A stretch of 64,000 nt of DNA from Ectocarpus siliculosus (Eukaryota; Sar; Phaeophyceae; Ectocarpales; Ectocarpaceae), in assembly GCA_000310025.1 (NCBI GenBank), contig FN648552.1, positions 94,149-158,148 of the forward strand, in the 5' to 3' direction. The number at the start of each line of letters is the position of its first letter. Positions within the stretch are counted from its first letter, which is position 1. A program made the position numbers and the translations under genes. Of the stretch, positions 36,722-47,659 are shown piece after piece. The notes under the pieces are model-generated. The model was not told the DNA's origin. It saw nothing but the letters and a program-made list of their open reading frames with translations, and ran no database searches.

Positions 36722-38529
36722 ATGACGCTTCTTCGGAGAGACCGCGAAAAGCTACCGGAGACAGAGAAAGCCTGGTACTTCAAAATGCACAAGTTCAAAC
36801 GTCACTATGAGCTCGACTACGTCTTCAATCCTTCGGACATCGGTGTGGTGTTGGGACGGACAAAGGTTCGATTGGAGGGCGGGGACCAGAAGGTGGTGCT
36901 ATTCGACAGCGGCCTGTACACCCTGGAAGATGGGCGAAAAATCAAGCAATGGGAGCTCCTGGAAAATCGACTTGGGGCCGGTGTGACACTCGAGCAAGAC
37001 CTCGCGCGGTACATTCGACAACTAGCGACAGCGCATACCACCTCCATGGGGAAAATTGTGCCGTGGTTAATGGCGGGGGAGAACAGAAAAGATGACATGC
37101 TTCTGGACGTTAGTGGTGGGTTGAAACGTGCGGCAGCCAGTGGCGACAAGATTGACTCAAAGAGCAAACTAGCGATAGATGAGCTGCAAGCGACAAAGAG
37201 CAAGACAGACAGCGTCCGGCAGTTCTCCCTGGAAATCTTCACCAACGCCAGTGTGCGGGACCTCCTCCCGCTACCCGAAGCAAATTCCGGCGAGGGAAAG
37301 ATGGGGGACACAACGCGAGCTTTCATTGGACGCCCGGGATCACTGAAGGAGCTCAATTTTATGCCTGGCCTCGAATGTTGCAAAGATATTGCGAGAATAA
37401 ACAGAACTTCCGCGAGGTGGAGGTGAAGGGTGAAAGGGGTGAAAGATATTGCGAGAATAAACAGAAATTCCGCGAGGTGGAGGTGCAGGGTGAAGGAGGT
37501 CCCGGGTATTATCATGACGAAAAGAAATATCGCGGGCAGAAGGGAAGAAAGCAGAGCCAAGGACCTGGATCAAAGAAGAATCTCGGGGGGGCTGGGGAAA
37601 GCGCAAAACAATCATCACGCGAGAACATCGAGGACGACTCGCAGGGTGGGATTGTAGAGGAGGAGGGGGGCCGATCGGTGGTGCACAACACCGAGGGTGA
37701 TGGCCTGGCGACGGGGAGCGTCTCGTCCAACCACGGAAAGCGACGTTTTTCAGCCACTAAGGAGCATTCCAAGCAGGGTGGAAGTAATTATCCCAAACTG
37801 CATGTGGTTTCGGGTGTTGATAATTTGAACTGCACTGGTGTAGGCCGTGGGAGCAAGAATGTATTGAGGACTAGTACCCCGCAAGAAATTCTTGGTCATA
37901 GTGTTTCGCAAGATGCACGTGTACAGCTTCAGGAAATAATCACTAGTAGTAAGACAAACAGGATTTTTCCAGAAGTAGGGGTGCCGAGCACGCCCCTTTC
38001 GTATGATCAAACGAAGTCTAGCATTGACACAAAGGGAAATGTTGGTGGCAATGCAAAACCAGCAGGGAATGCGTTAACCTCTCAACGTAAGAAAGTACGC
38101 ACGGCAAATTCTCCGAGGGCAGTAAAATATCCGCCGGATCCTCAAGCGGAGCACACTGTTGGTCGAAATGGTGCCAAAAAGGGGTCGATTAATCGGGACA
38201 CTAGAAAGGAAAAAAGCGTTACCGTTGATCGTGCTGGAAGCAAGCAAAACCATGAAACTGTTGCTTTACCAGTGATAGGAGAAGAGGGCGTGATAGGGGA
38301 TGCATCCGCCTCTGACAATTCTCTCAAGCGTGAGGTTGAGGTAACAGCTCAGGAGGGAGGGGATTTTGGTGAAACACAAGAAGGAACAGATCGCATTTTT
38401 GCCGTACAAGTATCTGTTAGTTCTGTGTCAGGACAAAGAAGTGATGCGGTGTATCCTCCGCCTCCTTTTACGTTTGCTGCAGGTGAAGCGGTGGACTACC
38501 TGTTACTCGGTCGGTCGGTGGGGATTTGA
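36722..38529 (+). pseudogene. Gag-like region of the gypsy element
   Basis: Two overlapping frames are seen. 36722-37426 starts MTLLRRDREKLPETEKAWYF, and 37375-38529 is Lys/Glu/Ser-rich without a zinc knuckle. The switch between them happens inside a 60-bp tandem duplication at 37376-37500 (RYCENKQNFREVEV and RYCENKQKFREVEV). The second frame ends at 38529, overlapping the protease frame by four bases in the minus-one frame. Gag assignment rests mainly on position before the protease. Confidence 0.5.
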
Positions 38530-39324
38530 CGATGGATCGACACCGGCATACGACAAGAGTGCAAGTATTCGCGGGGTCAAGAGCGACCAAGATGATATCG
38601 TGGGAGGCTCTGTTGGATACGGGAAGTCCGGCATTGTTTGTACAAGAAAGGTGTGTGCAAAATATGTTGGCATGCGGTTCTTCTTCAGATGATAGCATTG
38701 AAACAGGGCTGAATAAGAAATTGGGGTGGGTTCCATGGGGTGCCGTTGGTTACTGATCGAAGAATGCGATTAAATATTGAAATGTGGAAGGGCGGAAAAT
38801 CAGCGCCATTTCATTTTGGTACACCGACGGTACGGACGAGTGTGTATGCGTATATCGTGCCAGACGCAGCCATGGGACATGATCTGATACTAGGGAGGGA
38901 TAGCTGGGCTGATTTTCCAGTTTGCAGATTCCAAGACGTGTCGGACTCGGAAACAATTGTCACTTTTGTCGGTTCAAATACGGATAAAGTGGCAGGTGAT
39001 CACCGCTTTGATGAATGGGTGGGTAATGCGGTGGGTATGGTGGAAACGGAAGGTGATGGAAAGGTGGTGGTGAAATCTGATGGTCGTAGACGACGGCTTC
39101 CAAATGCAATGTCATGGGTGGAGGTAAAATTGACCAACCTAGATGGCAGTGACGCGGCGGTAGGTTCGTACCGTGTGCATTTTGGGAAGAAGTGGTTCCC
39201 GCAGGAAGCATTGGTCGAAAATGGCACGTCTGAAATTCCTCTGAGAAGGGTAGGGGACAGCTCGTGTCTGGTGAAACCAAACGATATATTTAGGGGTATG
39301 GTGGTGAACCCCTGGAGGTGGTAA
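38526..39324 (+). pseudogene. Retroviral-type aspartic protease, frameshifted
   Basis: The catalytic loop is LLDTGSPALFVQERCVQNM (about 38600-38660). The C-terminal motif is IVPDAAMGHDLILGRDSW (about 38855-38910). The two lie in different frames, with the break near 38725 (the second frame resumes at HGVPLVTDRRMRLN). Downstream comes the conserved gypsy linker WVEVKLTNLDGSDAAVGSY. It would cleave the gag-pol polyprotein if intact. Confidence 0.8.
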
Positions 39325-39570
39325 ATTTGGATGATGCTCGTTTGGTGGAAAATGAGAAATTCAAAAATGTGTTTGCTGTTCAGGAGGGTGAAGAGGCCGA
39401 CATGCCTAACGACGAACCTCCCGCTGATGTTATGTCTTCTTTGAATGGGGCGCAACAGGTGGCGTTCAGGCGGTTGTGGCAGAGGGTGCCTCCGCACATT
39501 CGATACGTCCATTTCGACTTCAATGCGAAACTAACTGTGGGAGCCGGAGGACATTGACAAACTAGGTGAT

Positions 39571-40245
39571 TTGTTGTGCAAATTTGAGCATCGTTTTTCG
39601 AAGAGTGGTTCGGATTTAGGACGGGTGACGGTGCATCCGTTTCGAATCATTTTGAAGCCGGGGGCACAGCCAGTGCGGCAGAGACCTTACCGCTATTCGC
39701 CGGTTATGAACGAAAAGGTGCAGATCGAAATTGACAAATTGCTGTTGGCGGGTGTGTTGCGGAGATCGTACAGCAATTGGGCGAGTCCGTTGGTGGTAGT
39801 CGCGAAGGCTAATGGTGGTGTGCGGTTGACGGTCAACTATAAGCGCATCAATAAAATGAGTGCAATCCCGAAATTGCCCATCCCAATAGTGGAGGATATT
39901 TTGGCGGAATTGGACAAATCGAAAATCTTCAGTACGCTGGATTTGGTCAGTGGGTTTTTCCAGTGCAGTATTGAAGAGGACAGCATTCCGATCACTGCTG
40001 TTATCACGTCTACGGGGTTGTACGAATTTTTATCCGTGCCGCAAGGTCTCAGTAGTAGTCCGGGGTGGTTTCATTCGGTGATGGCCAGAGTATGTGACGG
40101 ACTGGAACGTGTGCGTCTGTTTATCGATGACGTTATCGTTTTTTCCAGGGACGGGGCAGAACACGTGCGCGACCTGGAGAGGTTTTTCGAGCGCATGGTC
40201 AAGTTCAACCTAAAACTGGCACCCAAGAAGACGAACCTGGGGTGA
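39571..40245 (+). pseudogene. Gypsy reverse transcriptase
   Basis: Recognisable RT motifs in order: VRQRPYRYSPVMNEKV, SNWASPLVVVAKANGGVRLT, YKRINK, STLDLVSGFFQCSI (first catalytic Asp), the block around YEFLSVPQGLSSSPGWF, and LFIDDVIVFSRDG with the two catalytic Asp of the YxDD box (Phe-Ile-Asp-Asp here). The frame ends in NLG-stop where a run of four G needs a fifth to continue into FLGHQVTAEGIGPDPGKV in the next frame. That is one base lost, or a sequencing error. Confidence 0.9.
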
Positions 40246-40790
40246 CGTTCTTGGGACATCAAGTCACGGCGGAAGGGATCGGGCCGGACCCGGGAAAGGT
40301 CAGACCGCTGCGTGAAGTGCCAATGCCCACTAATGTTAGCCAGCTGCGATCGTTGTTGGGGTCTTTGTCGTACTATCGAAAGTTTCTGAGGAACATGTCG
40401 GCAAAATTGAAACCGATCAATGCGATGCTGAAAAAGGGGGCGAAGTTTGCATGCACGGCTGATCATATGGCTGTGGTGAGGAAAATGATGGATATTCTGT
40501 CTGGTCCTGAGGTATTGGCATTTCCGTGTTATGAGGATGCAATCTCGGGAGAGCGGCCGTTTTGGTTTACCGCTGATGCGTCGATTTCGGGCTTGGGAGC
40601 CGTAATTGAGCAAGAGCAACGAGATGGAAGTATTAGACCGCTATGCTTTTTGAGCAGATCAACATTCCCGAATGAAACGAGATGGAGTCCGACTGAGCTT
40701 GAAGCGGGTTCGATAGTGTGGGCGATAAAGAAGAATCGAACACTAATTTATGGCATTCCCTTTGAAGTGTACAGTGACCAATATGGGGAG
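40242..40790 (+). pseudogene. Gypsy RT thumb and RNase H
   Basis: This continues the polymerase after the single-base frameshift: FLGHQVTAEGIGPDPGKV, LRSLLGSLSYYRKFL, then RNase H. The RNase H acidic residues are in FTADASISGLGAVIEQ, ELEAGSIVWAIKKNR and FEVYSD. After the last motif a frame change gives NMGSLAEKSD, the expected next conserved segment. Similarity is then lost, so RNase H is nearly complete but integrase is missing. Confidence 0.85.
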
Positions 40791-40890
40791 TTTGGCAGAG
40801 AAAAGCGACCTTGTTCCGCCACCGGTGGTGGAATCCCGAAGCTCGGGAGTCGAAAGCCGAGCTGAAGATGTCGGCTCGTGCTTGGGGGCC

Positions 40891-42849
40891 GGAGTCGTGG
40901 TCACCATGGTGCTAAGAAGGCCGTGGAGATGGCGATTATAGCGCTCCTGCAGACGACGCCAAGTGTAGTGGTATGCACGCGTGATGAAGTCTGGTTGACC
41001 CGTGAAGAAGAACTCACTTGTTGTTACTCTTGTAGAACAGCAGCAGCAGTAGCTGTTGCCTTGGGTATCGGTAGGAATGACACCAAGGGGCACAGGATCC
41101 TCTGCACAAGCAGGGGCTACTTGATCCTGTCCCCTGCTTTTTATCCTTCCGCGGAGAGTTACATCTCTCCGCGCCTTCTAGAAGGAACCAAGCTCTTCTA
41201 TGTTCCGTCTACACATCTGAATCCTATAACAAGGACCATCCTGCAAATAGGGTCACCGCTCCGGGGGGGGTGGGGTGGTGTTAAGGAGTGTGGCTGCTAG
41301 CTTAAATAGGGTACATCTTATTGTTGATAGGATGTGGGTCGGTCCCAGGAGGTATACCCTTCAGACACCTACCCTCTTAGGATTTGTCTAGTCTGCGTAC
41401 CCCCTGAGGTGAAGTTGGATCCCCACTTCACCTCAGACCCTTGCTGATCGTCTCTCATCAATAACAAGCAACTTTCTCATCTCAACGTGATCGTGGACAA
41501 GCGTGTCAACGACAGAACCTACCTTCATCTATCTCTAGGAGCAAGCTACCGCCCACGGCTTCCCCTCCTTTAAAGTGGCCTATGTGTCCGGAATTTTTTT
41601 CCGCGGGTACCCTTGGCAATGACTCCATTTTGTCTATCTATCCCGCGATCGACACCTACCTATTCTTTGTACTACCCAATGACCTACTACCTCCTACCTG
41701 CTGCACGGCTGCACGGATACACAGCAGCAGCAGCAGTGGCCGCGGGTGATTGGCGCGCCTTCACCCCATACACCGCCGCGGCACCACAAGGCCTAGCACA
41801 AACATCTGATGATGTATGTTTGGACCCGCAATTGTATGATGTGTGTGTCTGTTGTCTGCATCGATCACGCACAACCGACTGACCAATCATCAATGAAAAG
41901 ACAGACGTCGTCAGTCTCAATGCAAAACACTTGCGCCTATAATTCCTGAACTGGGACCTCGTGGCGGGGCGCGCGCGTGTGTTGTTGTTTTTTGTATCAA
42001 TCGCGCAAACGGCTGACTAATAAACAGATTCAGTCTCAGTGCGGTGTGTGTGTGTTCGTCCCATCTACTCTGTCAGGTCCCGCAAGACTTTTTTTCACTA
42101 ACCTTCTGATTTTCCCACATTTCCCCCTGCGGTGCTTGTGCCTTGCAGTGGGTATTTGTAACAGCGTTCATTCAGCCGTTCAGCCTCCCTTTCCCTTGTC
42201 GACCGTGACGCCAAAGGAGTCATGCAACGGTAGGGGTGCACGAATCCCTTCTAAGTCTCAAACGTGAGAAGCTCCATATCTATCTCAGCCTGAAATGGCC
42301 ATTGACACAATATGAAAATATGACGTGATAGTATAGGTAATCCGATGGGCTAGATGAAACACGATTGAAGTTTATTGGTAGGTTATTAATCTGAGTAACG
42401 AAGGTTCTGGGCCATAATGTGCTATCCCTACCGTTGCATGACTCAAAGATTGTTTTCCCACGAGACCTATCCATTGATGTTCGCATTCAACTACGACAAG
42501 ACGTTATTGCTGGAAATACATGTTGGGACAAAATCCCTCCCTGGAGAGGATGAACCCACAACCTACACAGTGCCATGACAAGACACTCCTGTTAAGGTGG
42601 ACGGCCGGCCGGATTTTTCAATGCATTTGCCGTTGTGTCACGCAATAATAGAGGATCATCACTAGCAGTTATTGTGGCCCCAAATCTGCTGAGTCACAGC
42701 CAGCAGCGTGATTGGACATTGCTCGGTAGATGACGACAGGAGCGAGAGTTCGACACCCACCAGGACAGTCAGCGGTTTCCCCGTCTTTTCATCGATGCTC
42801 TAGAATACGACCGCACATTGCGACACTCGATGCAGCATACATAAACTCT
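40891..42849. other. Intergenic stretch after the gypsy element
   Basis: No gene seen. A short CAG run (41038-41053) and simple repeats near 41720 are present. A palindromic segment GAGGTGAAGTTGGATCCCCACTTCACCTC at 41406-41434 is a good hairpin. Remains of the element 3' end may lie here, but no LTR partner was found upstream. Confidence 0.4.
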
Positions 42850-42877
42850 GTTTTTCACTCGATTTTTCTTCGCAATG

Positions 42878-44124
42878 AGGCCGAGTCTTACGTCGTGATC
42901 ATTTCGGGATTTTGATTGGGGGGGGGGTCCTTTTCTCAGTCCAAATAATTATTTGAGCGTCTTACGCGGAGGAATTTGGCCAATTCCAAAACGCCCAAAT
43001 TCCAAATCGCCGAATATTTCCTAGGATCCCTGCTGCCGCGTTGGAATATAGGCCCATCTTCCAAACTGGATCGGCTGATATTTTCCAGTTTGGAATTGGG
43101 GGGGGGTACCCCCTGGTCACACCCCGATCGTGCCAGAACGAGGAACTACACCGTCTGCTGGCCGAACAGAGGCCAGTATCATGAGGCCATGCACAATCCC
43201 TCTGCAGGTATATAAAATTCAGGGCGTTCTGCGTCGTGTTGGCCGCACACGAGCCGGTAACGTCAACCCTGCCACATTGCTCTGCTGACGTTCTTGCCTT
43301 TGGGCCGAAAAGAGCCGTTTTTGTGCCTGCTGCATGTGTGACCAGTCAAAACGCACGCCAGAGAGAGGCTTTACGCCGTCGACAACCATAAACTGCAGCC
43401 AGTGGCGTGTGATCATACACATACCCTCTGCTCGCGTCCCAGAAACAGAGCGTATTGTTCTGTTTTGATTGCACACGGCCTGCAAACGTGAACCGAAGTA
43501 TGTTGCGGTGTTGACTTTTTGGATTTTCTTCTTGTTCCGCCGCGTGTTTGCTCCGTGTGTCACCCGCTACCAGTCCACAACGCATGCCAGAGGGAGGCTT
43601 TCGACCGATGCCATCCACAAACTACGGCCAATGGCGTGTGATCATACACATACGCTCTGCTCGCGTCCCAGAAGCAGAGCGTATTGTCCAGTTTTGATTG
43701 CACACGGCCTGCAAACGTAAACCGAAGTGTGTTGCGAGATGTTGATTGTTTTGAACGTTGCAATTTGTTTTGTACCTCCGAGCGTGATCAGACCACAACG
43801 CATGCCAGAGAGAGGCCTTTGCCCGACGACATCCACAAACTGCAGGCACTGGTGTGCGATTGTTCACATGCCCTCTGGAGGCGACCCAAAAACAGGGCAC
43901 GCGGTGTCTTGTTGGTCGCACACGAGCCAAAACCGTGAACTGAAGCATGCCGTGACCCACGAAGACTTGAACCGGCCCCTTTTTCCCCTGAGAAACAAAT
44001 CTGTCTCGAGGAACCGTAAGAAGGTCGTTTGGATCCAGAAAATTTTGCCCTTGCAGACCACCCCCCCCCCCCCCCCGAGAGAAAAAAAAAATCTCGGAAA
44101 TAATCACGACGTAAGACTCGGCCT
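42878..44124. repeat. Inverted-repeat-bounded block with internal tandem repeats
   Basis: AGGCCGAGTCTTACGTCGTG at 42878 recurs as its reverse complement ending at 44124, with similarity across about 60-80 bp at each end including a G run. Between them, a unit of about 228 bp is repeated roughly four times (starts near 43222, 43451, 43681, 43900). The units share CGCACACGRGCC or GCACACGGCCTGCAAACGT, the AACGCAYGCCAGAGAGAGGC block and GTGTGATCATACACAT. This could be a non-autonomous DNA transposon with a tandem-repeat core. The long minus-strand frame over it is only the repeat. Confidence 0.65.
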
Positions 44125-45310
44125 GAAACGAAAAAATGAAAATACGATGGCACAAAAAAAACTCCTTCAGCATAAGGTGCTGAAATTTACGACGTAGAAG
44201 AATGATCTTGAACGGATGCCGCACAACCACTATACAGTATGAACAACCACTAACGAAGGCATTCGCCATCGAGTAAAACATCGGAGGATGGAAACTACCT
44301 GAGTGCTCCAACCGTTTTTGGAAACACAACCCTCCTCCCAAGGAAAAAAGGAGCCGAGGTGCACAGCTCAAAAAAGTGAAAAACCCAAAGACAGCACAAA
44401 AAAACACGGGAAGAACGGCTGGCTCGCGGCACATGCGCGTTACTGTAACTCATTGTGGTGGGTTTTGTCACCCAACCAACCGGAACCCTCCACCCCTACC
44501 CCCCTGGTCGTCCCTTTCGAGTACGGCGTCATGACCGCGCGACCGCACCTACATCGAACCCATAGCCTGAGAGTTGGGCAACATGCGTAATTTATGTGCG
44601 CAACGCGTCAGGCTGACCTCGAGTTCGACGTCAAATAAACCGAGAAGACAAGTGCCGAGTCCGCAAACGACGGTTGCTACGCGCGTGACGTAGGCCATTC
44701 GGGCGATTGCCCCATGTACAAAAGAAAGGGTGCGAAGTAATGAAAGCGAAGCACACACACACACAGCTCCCATGCTCTTCCCCTGGTTTCCTGAACCTGT
44801 TTCATTTAAATCAAATCTGAATAGATCGCCGATTGCCACGAGTGTACACACACCGGGTCACACATGCGTGAGAGAAAGCGCAAACGCACCGAGATGTCAA
44901 GGGTTACTGCTCGCCCCTTCAACGTCTCTCCGGAAGGATAGCGAGCAAAGGGATAAACTAAAATCATTAAAAATAGGCGAAAGCGCAGCAGAACTATTCC
45001 AAGAGCTTCATGGAACAGCAACCGATAAAATTCTACCCCACAATCCGAGGCAATACATGGATGCCACCCCCGGTACCCGTCCAAATAACACCAGACGAAC
45101 ATTTCTTCGAACACTTAACGTTCACCTGTCAAGACACAGCACAAAACCAATTAATAACGCTGAGAAAACCATCTACCTGGCACACCTGGCGCAAGGGACA
45201 CATGAACGTCAGGCTCTACGCGACTAGTCGCGCCCATGTGTGCCGAAGTATATACTATGCAGGGACCCATCAGCCGAATCGCATACGCTACCAACATGCG
45301 GGTGGGTGGT
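44125..45310. other. Intergenic stretch, 3' side of the WSC gene
   Basis: No gene recognised. It may include the 3' untranslated part of the minus-strand WSC gene at its right end. Confidence 0.35.
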
Positions 45311-47659
45311 CTACGTCTCGACGAGCTCGGAAAGGTCCCACTTGGGACCGATCTGGCCGCAGCCTTCAGGGCCTTCCATCACCAACCCGGGGCACTCGGT
45401 CTCGTCAGCAGCATCGTTCGCGGGGCCGTTTCCGCACTGGATGTCATTATAGAGAGGGCGGCCGACAGATCCGGGCCCCGCCTCGAGCATGTCGTAGAGG
45501 TCCCTGATCTTCACCTCGCCGATCGGGGTGTCCACAAGTTCCTCTCCGATACCGTGGTCGAACGTGGTCGACATGTAGCACTTGCTTCCGACCGAGTAGC
45601 TGTCGGCCCACCCGGCGCCGCCGGGGTTGGCGCCAGGGACTTCGATGATCTTCACAATGTCGTCGTTCATGGCGCCTTCCGGCGGTCCGTCACTGCGGGG
45701 ATGGTTCAGACAGGTCGCGGAAGGCGAAGCAAAACATACATTTTGAGTCGTTAGTCTTTGCGTACATTCTGTGTTCAGGCCGATTGTCACGGGCACGAAA
45801 ACGTCTTCAGACCAGCCTTGCAAAACAACCACGACAAATATGTTCTACACGGTAAACACACCAATGTACCAGTGGGCGTTACGAGGTATCAGTATGCATC
45901 TTCGATCGCCCGTCTCCTAGACGGGAAACATCCGCATGCGGACGTGGGCGCGCTTTGTGACAAATAACTTGGTTTCTGACCCCCATGTATTCCTAACGTA
46001 TTCAGTAACATGTGGGTCCAAAACACATTGTTGAGGTAGGCGCTTACTGCTAGGCCGGAGAAATAATATCCCCACCCGCTGGTTTCGGGCTTGCGCAACC
46101 ACCCGCTGGTTTCGGACTTGCGCAATGGGATAGAAACGACAAAATGAAGCATGATTGAGGTAGTCGTTCAACACGGGAAAGGTAGTCGAGTGTTATGGTA
46201 CAAGCTGTTTTCAGGTCTCACATGGTGGTGAACGACTCGATCTCGTACAAGTCGAAGGCGTAGTAGCCGCCGCAAATTTCGTTCTGTACAGTAGCGCAAG
46301 AAAAACAGTCAGATGGATCAAGACGAGGGGAGGGCATCGAGGCGGGTTAGATTATCAGGGAGATTCCAAGAAAGGCATCGGCACCAATTAGGGGGTCGGG
46401 TACAACAGGAACAGTATGGATGTACAGCAAGGGAGTAGATTGGTTACCTCGGCTGGGAAAAGTCTAGGCGTGTCTACAAGAAGACAACGAAGAGCGACAC
46501 GCGTTCAGCACAAAACTGGAGTATAAAAAGCCCTTCGTACATTGTCTCCCCCGCATTTGTAGTCGCACAACTCTTCGGCCTCTCCGTGGCGTTCGTACTC
46601 CAAGTCAACCTCGGTGGCGCACCAGCACTCGATCCCCCACTGGGTAGCCATAAAGGGTGCGTTCTTTTCCAAGCAGTAGTCGTAGCAGAACTGAAGAAAC
46701 AAAAATCGAGGGGAAAACGAATACGGTTGCACTGGTTAACAGACTTACGTACTGTTCAATATTGGTTCAACCCTTCGGCTGAAACAAGTCGTGCACCATT
46801 CCGACTGGCGCCAAGCAGATAGCTGGCCGATGCGATGAGGAAAGGGAAAAAAAGAAAAGGCGAACGCGACAGAGCACACTAGCGGTACTTGATTAATTTC
46901 TTACCTCGGTGTCGACTTCCTCATCGACAAGCTTGTGCCCCAACACGCGGTCGCTCTGGTTGTCCACGAAGCATCCCAGGTGGGTGTAGTCCCTGGTTGG
47001 TTGGTGCACGCACGTGGAGCAGCGGGAGGGGGGGGTACATCAGACAAACTTTGGATCTACTCCGGGGAATAGTCTATGCTAACCCTAACCCTAACCCTAC
47101 TCCGGGGAATAGTCTATCATATGTACTTCAACGTACAACCAACGGCAGGATATATTCGAAACGTCAACACCAATATACCCGTTTGGCACAGAAAAAGAAG
47201 GCAAATAGTACCTTCTCTCGGACTACACGTTCTCTACGCAAAATTGCTGCACTCAGTAGACACTCGAAAAAAAGGAGGGAATGACACCAACATCCACATG
47301 TTCTGTCGAGGGATCGATCGGCTATTTATGAAATGCAGAATGCAGAAGCAAAGAAGGTTCCAGTCAGCATGAGCCCACAAGCCACAAGCGGAACGGAAGA
47401 GTGCATGTATGCATATGAGCCAACTCACGACACACGAGACCGAGCGTGCAAGACAAAATCCATCCCTGGGAGTGGCTCTACAAAAATGGGTACAGTACCG
47501 TCATCGAACTACCGAACCAACTCACCGGTTGGAATCAGTAGCAAAGGAAGCGCTATCAAGGGAGCGAAGATGGCGAGATTGGACGCCGGTCTGGTAGGAC
47601 GCCAGGAGCCAAGCGGCGGCGATGACCGCAGGGGTGGAGTTGAACCTCATTCCAGCCAT
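45311..47659 (-). CDS. Secreted WSC-domain protein with unknown C-terminal domain
   Basis: Five minus-strand exons join with perfect phase: 47659-47526, 46992-46905, 46690-46541, 46283-46222 and 45692-45311. They give 271 residues. Residues 1 to about 28 are a signal peptide (STPAVIAAAWLLASYQTGVQ). Residues about 46-144 form one WSC domain: HLGCFVDNQSDRVLGHKL, FCYDYCLEKNAPFMATQWGI, ECWCATEVDLEYERHGEA, LCDYKCGGDN and ICGGYYAFDLYEI, with the domain cysteines present. WSC domains bind carbohydrates in cell-wall sensors and secreted enzymes. The last 127 residues (IGEVKIRDLYDMLEAGPGSV, RPLYNDIQCGNGPANDAADE) look like a compact extracellular domain that I do not recognise. There is no transmembrane segment, so an extracellular-matrix location is likely. 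An in-frame TGA just after exon 4 is avoided by its GTGAGA donor. Confidence 0.85.
47057..47117. repeat. Interstitial telomere repeat flanked by a 21-bp direct duplication
   Basis: The 21 bases at 47057-47077 (CTACTCCGGGGAATAGTCTA + T) recur exactly at 47097-47117. Between them is a 19-base insert of CTAACC-type telomere repeats (47078-47096). It lies in intron 1 of the WSC gene. Confidence 0.95.

Larger units (their letters stand above)
36722..40890 (+). mobile_element. Decayed Ty3/gypsy retrotransposon
   Basis: Gag-like frames (36722-38529), aspartic protease (38526-39324), linker (39318-39557), reverse transcriptase (39571-40245) and RNase H (40242-40790) follow in the order of Ty3/gypsy elements. 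At least four frame changes break the polyprotein. After about 40790 the reading degenerates and no integrase or 3' LTR could be identified. No 5' LTR was found either: the upstream side is the coding end of another gene 55 bp away. Confidence 0.8.

Noticed and set aside
43622-44434. 270-codon minus-strand frame
   Set aside because: Lies over the 228-bp tandem array and a G run. Its peptides repeat in other frames of the same array.
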